NCBI GenBank assembly: GCA_964389685.1
Contig: CAYMFM010000010.1
Coordinates: 1 to 64,000 of the forward strand
Direction of reading: 5' to 3'
DNA: 64,000 nt
From: G020353115 sp964389685
GTDB taxonomy: Bacteria > Bacteroidota > Bacteroidia > Bacteroidales > VadinHA17
The position numbers and the translations under genes were made by a program. Positions 52,948-61,709 of the stretch are shown here, piece by piece. The notes under the pieces are model-generated. The model made no database searches, was not told the origin of the DNA, and saw nothing but the letters and a program-made list of their open reading frames with translations. Position 1 is the first letter of the stretch, and every line of letters starts with the position of its first letter.

Positions 52948-54281
52948 TTGATTTGTTCTCTTATTGCATTTGCGATTACTTCTATTCCTTCTCTGACAGC
53001 TTCTTCGGTAATTACAAGCGGGGGGCAAATCTTTACCGTAGCTTCTCCGGGTCCGACAGGTGCAAACAATAGTAAACCATTTTGCATACAGTTCCAGACA
53101 ATTTTATGGGCTAATTCACCATCCGGATCATCTCCATTTTGCTTTTTAATATGTATTCCGGCGACAAGACCTTTTCCCTGTATTGTTCGAATATTGTTTG
53201 GAGCAATACCTATCAGATTTTCCAATTCACCCAAAAGTATTTTGCCCATTTTTTCTGAATTTTCAACTAATTTTTTATGTTGAATGACTTCAATAGCTGC
53301 AGTGGCTGCTGCACAACAGACCGGATTTCCGCCATAGGTTGTTGTCATGGAACCCGGCTTGTACTGTTGCATTATTTCCTCTTTCCCGATCACAGCAGAA
53401 ATTGGCATACCACCCCCGATTCCTTTTCCGGCAGCTATAAGATCGGGAATCACGTCATAATGTTCAAATCCCCACCATCTTCCACATCTGCCAAAACCGG
53501 CCTGTATTTCATCAAACATGAGAAGAACATCGTTTTCATCGCACCACGTCCTCAAATTTTGAATATATATTTTTGGAGCAAATGCCACAATTCCTCCCTG
53601 ATAAGTTTCCACCATAACTCCGGCAACATCCTGAGGGGAAATATTTTGCTTTTCTAAAGAATTCAGGAATACATCAAATGACAGATCTTTACAATATACA
53701 TTATCAGGAAAAGGAACTTGAACAAAGCCCGGATCCAGGTTTATAATCCACTCTTTTGCAAATGGATTACCGCTAATTTGCTGCGCTCCCATTGTTCTGC
53801 CATGGAAGCTGTTAACAAATGAGATGATAATGTGTTTCTTTTTCCCCCCGTTTTTTAAACCCCACGTTCTTGCCAACTTAATACATGTTTCTGTAGTTTC
53901 TGCACCGGTTGAAAGCAGATAATACTTATTTAACTCCGCGGGTGAAATCTCTTTCAGTTTATTCAATAATCTTTCCCTTGATTCATTATGAAAGCAATAA
54001 CTAAAGATTAGCTCTCTTTCTAATTCAGCCTTAATGGCTTTAATTACTTCTGGATGAGAATGTCCGCAATTGGCTACTAAAACACCGGAAGAAAAATCGA
54101 GAAAAACATTTCCATATTTATCAAATACCTGAAAGCCTTTTGCACGATCCCAAATTACAGGTGGTTGGCCATGGGTAGAACGGACTTCTTTTTCGCGAAT
54201 ACTTTTTATCAATCCTAATGAATCCGGATGAGGTAATTCGCTTATGATCTTTCTGAATTTTGTTTCAATACCAATCCCCAT
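52944..54281 (-). CDS. Class III aminotransferase
   Basis: A 445-residue PLP enzyme. The Schiff-base lysine is Lys286 in AAGKGIGGGMP. FDEIQAGFGRCGRWW carries the PLP-binding aspartate, and STGAETTETCIKLAR contains the phosphate-contact Gly-Ala pair. Class III enzymes act on amino groups at chain ends or aldehydes (ornithine, GABA, glutamate semialdehyde). It is a second aminotransferase of a different fold class from PseC in the same gene train, so it probably aminates another position or makes an amino substituent. The substrate is unknown. Confidence 0.9.
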   Translation of the reverse strand: MGIGIETKFRKIISELPHPDSLGLIKSIREKEVRSTHGQPPVIWDRAKGFQVFDKYGNVFLDFSSGVLVANCGHSHPEVIKAIKAELERELIFSYCFHNESRERLLNKLKEISPAELNKYYLLSTGAETTETCIKLARTWGLKNGGKKKHIIISFVNSFHGRTMGAQQISGNPFAKEWIINLDPGFVQVPFPDNVYCKDLSFDVFLNSLEKQNISPQDVAGVMVETYQGGIVAFAPKIYIQNLRTWCDENDVLLMFDEIQAGFGRCGRWWGFEHYDVIPDLIAAGKGIGGGMPISAVIGKEEIMQQYKPGSMTTTYGGNPVCCAAATAAIEVIQHKKLVENSEKMGKILLGELENLIGIAPNNIRTIQGKGLVAGIHIKKQNGDDPDGELAHKIVWNCMQNGLLLFAPVGPGEATVKICPPLVITEEAVREGIEVIANAIREQIK

Positions 54282-54301
54282 TTTTTAATCCTAATTAATA
54301 G

Positions 54302-55108
54302 TTAAAGATTGAGTGTGATTTTTCCAGTTTTCTTTATATTAATCCACTTTTCCCTTATCTTCTTAAGTTTAATGTTTAATTCCTTATGGGCCACCCCTTT
54401 ATTAATAGATAGTATTTGTTCATTATCTTTAAGCCAGTAAATTACGTCTAAAAGTTCTGGTTCTTTATATTCTTGAAATAAAGCATCAAATATTTCAATG
54501 AATAACAAATAATCTTTTTCCTCGTCAATTGTCAACCTGAAATCATTATTAATGAAAATATCAGGTAATTCTATTTCAACGATTCTGAATTCATCCGGAT
54601 GTTTGGACAAATATATAATACCCACGTGTTCCTGATCATCAGGATGTGAAGATTTATCAGCTATATAAAACAAAGATTGAGTAGATCGAACTCCCTGCCC
54701 CTCAAGCAAAGTGCTTTCTTTTTTACTCCAGATGATATCTGCATTATATTCTGCAAGTACTTCTATTTGTGCATCAATAAATGGAGGGTGAATCAAGGGA
54801 CAATCTCCTGTAATTCTCACAAAATAGGGGTAATCATACTTAGTTAATATTTCAATAAACCGACTTAACACATTATTCAGACTTCCCCGGTAAACATTTA
54901 GTTCATTTAATTCACAATACCTTGCCAATAGATCATCGGTTTTATCCGTTGAGGTAGCAACGATGATTTTATCGACCAATTTACATTTCTCAGCCCGTTT
55001 GTAAATATGCCATATGATAGGTTTGCCTGCAAGGGGCTTCATTACTTTGCCGGGTAGCCTGGAAGATGACATCCTTGCTTGAATAATAGCTATAGCTGGT
55101 TTATGCAT
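54302..55108 (-). CDS. SpsF-like cytidylyltransferase
   Basis: A 268-residue nucleotidyltransferase. The N-terminal signature is IIQARMSSSRLPGKVMKPLAGKP split as QARMSSSRLPGKVM and LAGKPIIWHIYKRA. Acidic motifs include RITGDCPLIHP, with the metal-binding Asp, and FRLTIDEEKDY. Relatives include SpsF and PseF, which transfer CMP to a nonulosonic acid. It lies 2 bases after the NeuB-like gene, so it most likely activates the product of that synthase. That this is the CMP-activation step is supported by context and family only. Confidence 0.88.
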   Translation of the reverse strand: MHKPAIAIIQARMSSSRLPGKVMKPLAGKPIIWHIYKRAEKCKLVDKIIVATSTDKTDDLLARYCELNELNVYRGSLNNVLSRFIEILTKYDYPYFVRITGDCPLIHPPFIDAQIEVLAEYNADIIWSKKESTLLEGQGVRSTQSLFYIADKSSHPDDQEHVGIIYLSKHPDEFRIVEIELPDIFINNDFRLTIDEEKDYLLFIEIFDALFQEYKEPELLDVIYWLKDNEQILSINKGVAHKELNIKLKKIREKWINIKKTGKITLNL

Positions 55109-55110
55109 CG

Positions 55111-55962
55111 TTAATGCTTGTCTCTAATCTTTCTTAACGGCCTTAATCCATCCGTTGGATCAGTACGCCAATCCCGGTCGCTCATTTCCGAAGGAGCAGG
55201 AGATTTTTCACCGGATCCGTCGGCTATATAACCTTCATTTACAGTTGCAATTACATTTGATATATCACCGGGGAGCCAGCAATGTCCTGATTTGTACTCT
55301 TCACCCTTGCCGTCAAGGTCAAGATGGAATTCTACCATATTTGCATTCCATTTGTGAATAGCCCGGTATATGACAGCAGGACAAACGCTATGATCTGACC
55401 ACCCAACTTTGCAACCAAACATATCTTTCAGGGTTTTAATGGCTTTCAGATTCGCTTCTTCAGCAGGAGTCGGGTATCCGGAAATACAATGAAGCAGTGT
55501 CAACTGTTTATTACCTGTTTTCAAAATGGTCTCAACCGCTTTGCTGATCTCATTGAGTGTAGCCATCCCTGTGGACAATACAACGGGTTTATTTTTCAAT
55601 GCGGTTTTAGTCAACAGATCCGACCAGAGAAGTTCATAACTTGCGATTTTATAAAAATCGACAAAGGGTTCAAGCTCATCAACGGCATCCAGATAAAAGG
55701 GTGTACATGCAAATTCAAGGTTAAGTTTGTGGGCATGATCCGCCAGGTGAGGTATGTATTCAGTAGGAAGTTCCCAATCTTTTCTTTTCCTGGCATTTTC
55801 GTCATGAGCCAGAATTTCAGGAGCAAACAGTTCATCAACACGAAAGAGTTGGAATTTAACGGCATGACATCCTATGTCCGCAGCTACCCTGATGAATTCT
55901 TTACTTCTATCCAGATCCTTATTGTGATTGGATGAGACTTCAGCTATAAACTTAACACTCAT
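55111..55962 (-). CDS. NeuB/PseI-like nonulosonate synthase without SAF domain
   Basis: A 283-residue TIM-barrel synthase from the ATG at 55962 (MSVKFIAEVSSNHNKDLDRS). Family motifs: AVKFQLFRVDELF, ACTPFYLDAVDEL, KIASYELLW, STGMATLNEI and LLHCISGYPTPAEEANL. The expected metal/PEP-site block is VEFHLDLDGKGEEYKSGH. NeuB and PseI condense PEP with a 6-carbon acetamido sugar to give a 9-carbon acid. They usually have about 340 residues with a C-terminal antifreeze-like SAF domain; this one ends at DRDWRTDPTDGLRPL and lacks it. It overlaps the PseC gene by 11 bases. Confidence 0.85.
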   Translation of the reverse strand: MSVKFIAEVSSNHNKDLDRSKEFIRVAADIGCHAVKFQLFRVDELFAPEILAHDENARKRKDWELPTEYIPHLADHAHKLNLEFACTPFYLDAVDELEPFVDFYKIASYELLWSDLLTKTALKNKPVVLSTGMATLNEISKAVETILKTGNKQLTLLHCISGYPTPAEEANLKAIKTLKDMFGCKVGWSDHSVCPAVIYRAIHKWNANMVEFHLDLDGKGEEYKSGHCWLPGDISNVIATVNEGYIADGSGEKSPAPSEMSDRDWRTDPTDGLRPLRKIRDKH

Positions 55963-57091
55963 TGATGATTTTATTAATGAGATTAATAACATACACCTGA
56001 TCTTCGGCCTTTAAACCTGGATAGACAGGCAAACTGATCTCACGTTCATAAAAATCTTCAGCAACAGGACATAATCCCTTTCGGTATCCTAACTTTCTAT
56101 AATAGGGTTGCAGATAAACGGGGATATAATGTACCTGAACCTTGATATTGCTTTCATGCAGTTTCTCAAAAAAAATCCTTCTCTTGCTTTTATCTTTCAA
56201 CCTGACAGGATAAAGATGGTAGGATGAAAGTGCATAATCTCTTTCAGGAGGAATATGAAAGAAAGGATGGTTACGGAATACGTTGCCATATTCTGCTGCA
56301 ATCTCTCTTCTTCTATTGATATTCGATTCCAGGCGGGAGAGTTGGGAAATCCCCAGGGCTGCCTGGAAATCTGTCATTCTGTAATTGTGACCCAGCAAAT
56401 GCATCTCATAGTACCAGTCTCCCTCCTTATTATTGATCATATTTTCTTTAGTAATTCCATGAGAACGGAACATTTGTAATCGACGGTAATATGCTTTACT
56501 ATTGGTTAAAACAGCTCCACCCTCTCCGGTAGTAATATGTTTTACAGGATGAAAACTAAAGGTTACCATTTCGGAATATTTACAATCTCCGATGGTTAAA
56601 TCCTTGTATTGTGCACCGGCAGCATGACTGGCATCTTCGATGATCTTAAGACCGTATTTTTTAGCTAATGATGAAATGGCTTCCAGATCAGCAGGATGGC
56701 CACCATAATGAACAGGGACAATAAATTTCGTATTGGTCGTGATCTTATCTTCTATTAGTGCGGCATTGATATTTCCGGTATCTTTCTCAATATCTGAAAA
56801 AACCGGTCTAAGCCCCAGGAATAAACCAGCATTTCCGGTAGCTATAAATGTATTGGGTGAAGTGATGAACTCTGAACCCTTTTCATTATCCAGGGCGAAA
56901 TAAGCTCCATGCAAAGCAGATGTACCTGAATTGAAAAGAACTGCGTATTTTGCTCCAAATCTATCGGCCAGTTCCTCTTCAAACTTTCTACTGATCGGTC
57001 CGGTGGTAATGTAATCAGCATACAGAACCTTGTTAACTGCCTCAATGTCCTTCTTTGTGATATGTTGCCTGCCGTATGGAATGCGTTTCAT
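55952..57091 (-). CDS. pseC: PseC-like UDP-4-amino-sugar aminotransferase
   Basis: A 379-residue DegT/DnrJ/EryC1-type PLP enzyme. The PLP lysine is Lys184 in SFHPVKHITTGEGG; IEDASHAAGA holds the PLP-stacking region, and FNSGTSAL binds its phosphate. The start MKRIPYGRQHITKKDIEAVN is typical of PseC, which aminates the 4-keto group made by PseB using glutamate. Length matches (about 375-390). Its ATG overlaps the pseB stop by 4 bases, and it overlaps the NeuB-like gene by 11, so the three are translated together. Confidence 0.9.
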   Translation of the reverse strand: MKRIPYGRQHITKKDIEAVNKVLYADYITTGPISRKFEEELADRFGAKYAVLFNSGTSALHGAYFALDNEKGSEFITSPNTFIATGNAGLFLGLRPVFSDIEKDTGNINAALIEDKITTNTKFIVPVHYGGHPADLEAISSLAKKYGLKIIEDASHAAGAQYKDLTIGDCKYSEMVTFSFHPVKHITTGEGGAVLTNSKAYYRRLQMFRSHGITKENMINNKEGDWYYEMHLLGHNYRMTDFQAALGISQLSRLESNINRRREIAAEYGNVFRNHPFFHIPPERDYALSSYHLYPVRLKDKSKRRIFFEKLHESNIKVQVHYIPVYLQPYYRKLGYRKGLCPVAEDFYEREISLPVYPGLKAEDQVYVINLINKIINEC

Positions 57092-58122
57092 TTCTTAACT
57101 TCAAAGGTTGGATCAACATGTTGTTTGATTAGTTTTCGAAGATCTTCGACACTTAACCATACATTATTTAATCCTGAATTATATCTGAATTCCGGCTTCA
57201 CCTTTTTCCCGTTCCCCTTTTTGATTATATCTTCAAACCGGTGTTGACCTGTACGGGGTAAAACAATATAATAATCGTCGAATTCAATCGTAAAGGAAGC
57301 ATCATTTTCGGTGATCATATCTTCATGCAACTTCTCACCGGGGCGGATACCCACTGTTTTGAACGGCACCGCTGGTGCAATTGCCTCTGCCAGGTCGAGA
57401 ATTTTATACGAGGGAAGTTTTGGTACAAAAATCTCACCTCCCACGGAATGCTCTATGGCGTAAAGGACCAGATTAACCCCCTCCTCTAATGAGATATTAA
57501 ACCTTGTCATGTCAGGATGTGTTACCGGAATGGTTCCTGAATTGCGGAGGTTCAGAAAAAAGGGAATTACAGATCCACGGGATCCCATAACATTTCCATA
57601 CCGGACAACGGAGAATGCAATATCCCGGAGGCCTTTCATGTTGTTCGCTGCTACAAATAATTTATCAGCACACAATTTTGTTGCACCATACAGATTAACC
57701 GGGGCAGCAGCTTTGTCGGTAGACAGTGCGATAACACGTTTCACCCCATTATCAAGAGCTGCTTCAATGACATTTTCAGCACCCAGTATATTTGTTTTAA
57801 TGCATTCAATCGGGTTGTATTCTGCTGCAGGTATCTGTTTTAATGCTGCAGCATGGATTACTATATCGATTCCCTCAAAAGCTCTTTTCAGGCGGTTTAA
57901 ATCCCTTACATCACCGATAAAAAATCGGATGGCATCATACGTAGATTTTGGGTATAACTGAGCCATTTCAAATTGTTTCAGTTCATCTCTTGAAAAAACG
58001 ACGAGTTTCTTAATCTTTGGGAACCGTGAAAGAACGGTTTTGACAAATTCCTTACCAAATGAACCGGTACCACCAGTTATCAATAAAGATTTCTGGCTCA
58101 GATTTAAATTGTTCTCAATCAT
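57088..58122 (-). CDS. pseB: UDP-GlcNAc 4,6-dehydratase (inverting)
   Basis: A 344-residue SDR that removes the 6-OH of UDP-GlcNAc and inverts C5, the first step of pseudaminic acid synthesis. The NADP loop is GGTGSFG (17-23). The active site shows Asp136-Lys137 in LSTDKAAAP and Tyr145/Lys149 in YGATK; this DK pair is the mark of the inverting subfamily. HAAALKQIPAAEYNP is another PseB signature. Length matches. It is linked to pseC by a 4-base overlap and lies 21 bases after the DUF115-like gene. Confidence 0.92.
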   Translation of the reverse strand: MIENNLNLSQKSLLITGGTGSFGKEFVKTVLSRFPKIKKLVVFSRDELKQFEMAQLYPKSTYDAIRFFIGDVRDLNRLKRAFEGIDIVIHAAALKQIPAAEYNPIECIKTNILGAENVIEAALDNGVKRVIALSTDKAAAPVNLYGATKLCADKLFVAANNMKGLRDIAFSVVRYGNVMGSRGSVIPFFLNLRNSGTIPVTHPDMTRFNISLEEGVNLVLYAIEHSVGGEIFVPKLPSYKILDLAEAIAPAVPFKTVGIRPGEKLHEDMITENDASFTIEFDDYYIVLPRTGQHRFEDIIKKGNGKKVKPEFRYNSGLNNVWLSVEDLRKLIKQHVDPTFEVKK

Positions 58123-58143
58123 TTTATTGAGGATATAAAAATT

Positions 58144-59034
58144 CTACAGTAGATAACCCTCCCTGTACCGCTCAAACGCATCGATATAAGATCCTGGAGT
58201 GGCGTTAATGATTTTTACGTTACGGCTTTGGGCATATTTTTCCAGGATGAAGTATCCCTCAAAAGCGTACACAAATTTAATTAAAACTTCATGTAGTTTG
58301 CGTTTATCCTGGCCTTTTTTTAGCATCGGCCTGGGGACAGAATTATCATGATCGTAAAAATGCTTCTGGCGAATCAGTACATCATTGTTTTCGTTGACGT
58401 ATATTTCTCTCAACCAGGAATGATCAACTCCCAGCAAATAGATCCTGAAGAAGGACAGGTTGATTGCCATAAATATGGACGGTATTAATACATTATGAGG
58501 ACGTGGCATCCCGAGATTAAGCCTGAAGAGGAACAAGCAAAAGCCCCAAAAACCCTCCACAGGTGTGTTATTAAAAAAGCATACCTTAATGTTATGATTC
58601 CGGGATAGCTGTTTCATGATGTTGCTTTTGAAAAAGTCACTCTTTCTTACCGAAAAGGGAAGATAGAGCCATACAGGCCACTCGGTTTTCTGACTGATCG
58701 TAAGGAATAGATCAGCATATTTTTCAAGTAGGGCATTATCTGCCTTTTTCATTCCTATTTCAGGTGCAGCGATAACATAAATGCTGGGTTTGAGTTGCTC
58801 GTAAAGCTGACTGACTGCAAAAAAATTGACGCAAAAAAGCCTACGCTGATTTATGAATTCGGGATGGTCCTTCAAGGACTGAGTAAGGGATGGCCCGTTT
58901 CCAAGAAGAACACATTCCCCAAATTTCTTATCAACGTGTAACTTTTGTGGAATTTTCGATAAAAGGGTAATCCTGATCAGGGTCAGGATTGTCTTATTTA
59001 GCTGATTCAGAAATGTTTGAATGGATGAAATCAT
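58144..59034 (-). CDS. DUF115/Maf-like putative glycosyltransferase
   Basis: A 296-residue protein with an N-terminal amphipathic or membrane-close helix. The motif VLLGNGPSLTQSL and the later YLLGVDHSWLREI resemble the DUF115 group, which includes motility-associated Maf glycosyltransferases that use CMP-nonulosonic acids. A relation to sialyltransferase-like GT42 is a second possibility. Its place, overlapping glyS by 4 bases and followed by pseB, supports transfer of the sugar made by this gene train. The family call is moderate. Confidence 0.55.
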   Translation of the reverse strand: MISSIQTFLNQLNKTILTLIRITLLSKIPQKLHVDKKFGECVLLGNGPSLTQSLKDHPEFINQRRLFCVNFFAVSQLYEQLKPSIYVIAAPEIGMKKADNALLEKYADLFLTISQKTEWPVWLYLPFSVRKSDFFKSNIMKQLSRNHNIKVCFFNNTPVEGFWGFCLFLFRLNLGMPRPHNVLIPSIFMAINLSFFRIYLLGVDHSWLREIYVNENNDVLIRQKHFYDHDNSVPRPMLKKGQDKRKLHEVLIKFVYAFEGYFILEKYAQSRNVKIINATPGSYIDAFERYREGYLL

Positions 59035-60584
59035 GTTATGAAGTTGAGAAGATTTTTCAGGTCGACTTTTTGATTTATGATCTGCTGCAAATTGGGGATA
59101 TGAACCCGTTCCTGTTCCATTGAGTCCCTGTAACGGATTGTTACTGTTTCATCCTCTGTTGTTTGGTGATCAATAGTGATACAGAACGGAGTTCCTATGG
59201 CATCCTGTCTCCTATACCGTCTTCCAATGGAATCTTTTTCTTCATACTGGCAATTAAAGCTGAATTTCAGATCATCCATGATCTTTCTGGCGATTTCGGG
59301 TAAGCCATCCTTTCTTACCAGCGGCAGTACTGCCAGCTTAACGGGGGCAAGAGAAGGATGAATTTTCAAGACTACTCGTTCGTCATCAACCCCGTTATTT
59401 TTAGGCAGCGACTCTATGGTAAATGCGCTTGAAAGTACCGATAAAAACGTCCTGTCCAGTCCAATAGAGGTTTCAACAACGTATGGGATATAGCTTTCGT
59501 TCCTTTCAACATCAAAGTATTGCATTTTTTTATTGGAATATTTCTGATGTTGGGAAAGGTCATAGTCGGTTCGGGAATGAATGCCTTCCAACTCTTTGAA
59601 ACCGATTGGAAAGTGATATTCGATATCCGTTGCAGCATTTGCGTAATGAGCCAGTTTTTTATGCTCATGAAACCGGTATTTATCATCACCCAGCCCCATG
59701 GCCTTATGCCATTTCATCCTTAGCTCCTTCCAGTATTCAAACCATTTCATCTCCTCTCCCGGTTGTATGAAATATTGCATCTCCATTTGTTCAAATTCGC
59801 GCATTCTGAAAATAAATTGCCTTGCAACAATTTCATTTCTGAATACCTTACCGATCTGGGCAATCCCAAAAGGGAGCTTCATCCGGGCAGTCTTCTGTAC
59901 ATTCAGGAAATTTGTAAAAATTCCCTGGGCCGTTTCCGGTCGCAGATATATTGTTGATGCTTCCTCACTTATCGATCCCAGTTTGGTACTGAACATCAGG
60001 TTAAACTGCCGTACATCCGTCCAGTTTTTTGAACCGGTTTCAGGATCAGCAATTTCACAATCGACAATAATCTGTTTTAATCCTTGCAGGTCCTCCTTCT
60101 CAAGAGCGGCATCTAATCGATCCTGAATATCGTTGTACTTCTTTCGATTCTCAATGACCCGGGGATTGGTTGATACAAATTGTTCTTCATCAAACGCATC
60201 TCCAAAACGCTCCTTTGCCTTTTGGATCTCCTTGCTTATTTTCCCTTCAATTTTTTGCAGGTATTCCTCAACCAAAATATCTGCACGATATCTCTTTTTC
60301 GAATCTTTATTGTCAATGAGCGGATCATGGAATGCCTTTAAATGGCCAGAGGCTTTCCAAACGGTTGGATGCATGAAGATTGCAGAATCGATGCCAACGA
60401 TGTTTTCATGCAGCTTAACCATTGAATCCCACCAGTATTGCTTTATATTGTTTTTTAACTCTGTGCCATACTGTCCATAGTCATATACGGCTCCCAGTCC
60501 ATCATATATTTCGCTGGAGGGGAAAATAAAACCATATTCCTTCGCATGACTAATGATTTTTTTGAAAAGGTCATCCTGAGCCAT
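59031..60584 (-). CDS. glyS: Glycyl-tRNA synthetase (dimeric type)
   Basis: A 517-residue class II aminoacyl-tRNA synthetase that charges tRNA-Gly. It starts FKKIISHAKEYGFIFPSSE and GLGAVYDYGQYGTELK. Motif 2 lies around FGIAQIGKVFRNEI and REFEQMEMQYF; motif 3 is ETSIGLDRTFL. The C-terminal anticodon-binding domain is RKDGLPEIARKIMDDLKF to RYRDSMEQERV. This is the alpha2 type, not the alpha2beta2 type of many bacteria. It heads the 16-kb glycan train by its 4-base overlap with the next gene, an unusual place for a housekeeping gene. Confidence 0.96.
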   Translation of the reverse strand: MAQDDLFKKIISHAKEYGFIFPSSEIYDGLGAVYDYGQYGTELKNNIKQYWWDSMVKLHENIVGIDSAIFMHPTVWKASGHLKAFHDPLIDNKDSKKRYRADILVEEYLQKIEGKISKEIQKAKERFGDAFDEEQFVSTNPRVIENRKKYNDIQDRLDAALEKEDLQGLKQIIVDCEIADPETGSKNWTDVRQFNLMFSTKLGSISEEASTIYLRPETAQGIFTNFLNVQKTARMKLPFGIAQIGKVFRNEIVARQFIFRMREFEQMEMQYFIQPGEEMKWFEYWKELRMKWHKAMGLGDDKYRFHEHKKLAHYANAATDIEYHFPIGFKELEGIHSRTDYDLSQHQKYSNKKMQYFDVERNESYIPYVVETSIGLDRTFLSVLSSAFTIESLPKNNGVDDERVVLKIHPSLAPVKLAVLPLVRKDGLPEIARKIMDDLKFSFNCQYEEKDSIGRRYRRQDAIGTPFCITIDHQTTEDETVTIRYRDSMEQERVHIPNLQQIINQKVDLKNLLNFIT

Positions 60585-60615
60585 AAGGCAACTGTTTGGT
60601 TTGAAAATTATCCGA

Positions 60616-60623
60616 CAAAAGTA
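60616..60623 (-). promoter_or_regulatory. Promoter -7 box of glyS
   Basis: TACTTTTG on the reverse strand matches TAnnTTTG, 32 bases before the glyS ATG. If no internal promoter is used, it drives glyS and the glycan genes that follow. Confidence 0.5.
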
Positions 60624-60720
60624 AAGTAAAATATTTTGTTTTCATAGTGTTACCATTTCTTGATACAGGTTGGAAAGCAGGCTTTCAATGCTCATTTTTC
60701 CCCAATTCATTTGAAAAGGT

Positions 60721-60728
60721 TACTTTTG
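60721..60728 (+). promoter_or_regulatory. Promoter -7 box of the SDR gene
   Basis: TACTTTTG matches TAnnTTTG exactly. It supports the ATG at 60792 as the start, because the longer open frame begins upstream of this promoter. Confidence 0.5.
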
Positions 60729-60791
60729 CACAGGAAATGGATACGTCATCATGGATTATATTTACCTGCAGTATACACCAAAATTGAAACG

Positions 60792-61691
60792 ATGAAAAAG
60801 ATTTACATTGCCGGGTGTGGGGGTATGTTGGGAGAGGCTTTCTATGTGCAGTTCAGGAATGAATTCCAGCTTAAGTGCAGCGATATTGATGTTAATGAGC
60901 CATGGCTTTCCTACCTGGACTTCAGGGATTATAATGCATATTGGAAGGATGTTTCAGATTATAATCCTGATTATTTATTTCACCTGGGCGCGTATACCGA
61001 TCTTGAATATTGCGAAAAGCACGTTGATGATACCTATGAAACGAATACACTTTCGGTAGAGAATGCAGTATATATCGCCAATCAGCTACATATTCCAATT
61101 TTATATATCAGTACAGCCGGGATATTTGATGGATTGAAAGAGTATTATGATGATTGGGATCAACCCAATCCTGCAGGAGTATACGCACGAACAAAATACC
61201 TGGGAGAACGATTTGTGGTTGAAAATGCACACCGGTATCTTGTATGCAGAGCTGGATGGATGATGGGTGCAGGTCCCGGGAAGGATAAAAAATTTGTACA
61301 GAAAATCATGAAGCAACTCAAAGATGGGGTGAAAACGCTTCATGTAGTGGACGATAAGGATGGCACACCCACCTATACTCATGATTTTTGCCGGAATGTT
61401 AAACTTTTGTTGGAGAAGGAGTACTGGGGATTGTACAATATGGTGTGTGGAGGTCAGACCAACCGGTTGGAAGTAACCCATGAGATGATCAACCTCCTCG
61501 GGTTATCAGAGGAAATTAGCATCAAGGCAGTTTCTTCTGATTTCTTTGCTAAGGAATACTTTGCTAACCGTCCACCCTCCGAAAGATTGATTAATAAAAA
61601 GCTTGATTTGAGGAAAATAAATATTATGAGGGATTGGAAAACAGCCCTGAAGGAATATTTAGAGTCTTATTATAAAGGCTATCTGGGTTAA
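60792..61691 (+). CDS. SDR family sugar-nucleotide reductase (RfbD-like)
   Basis: A 299-residue extended SDR from the ATG at 60792. The NAD(P) loop is YIAGCGGMLGEAF; then FHLGAYTDLEYCEKH and YISTAGIFDG, and the catalytic Tyr-xxx-Lys in YARTKYLGERFVV. The pattern matches dTDP-4-dehydrorhamnose reductase relatives (substrate-binding protein RmlD type). It reduces or epimerises an NDP-keto sugar; the substrate is unclear. The gene is divergent from the glyS train and followed on the opposite strand by a GT2 gene, so it is part of the glycan region. Confidence 0.88.
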   Translation: MKKIYIAGCGGMLGEAFYVQFRNEFQLKCSDIDVNEPWLSYLDFRDYNAYWKDVSDYNPDYLFHLGAYTDLEYCEKHVDDTYETNTLSVENAVYIANQLHIPILYISTAGIFDGLKEYYDDWDQPNPAGVYARTKYLGERFVVENAHRYLVCRAGWMMGAGPGKDKKFVQKIMKQLKDGVKTLHVVDDKDGTPTYTHDFCRNVKLLLEKEYWGLYNMVCGGQTNRLEVTHEMINLLGLSEEISIKAVSSDFFAKEYFANRPPSERLINKKLDLRKINIMRDWKTALKEYLESYYKGYLG

Positions 61692-61709
61692 TTTGAGTTG
61701 CATCCCGGG

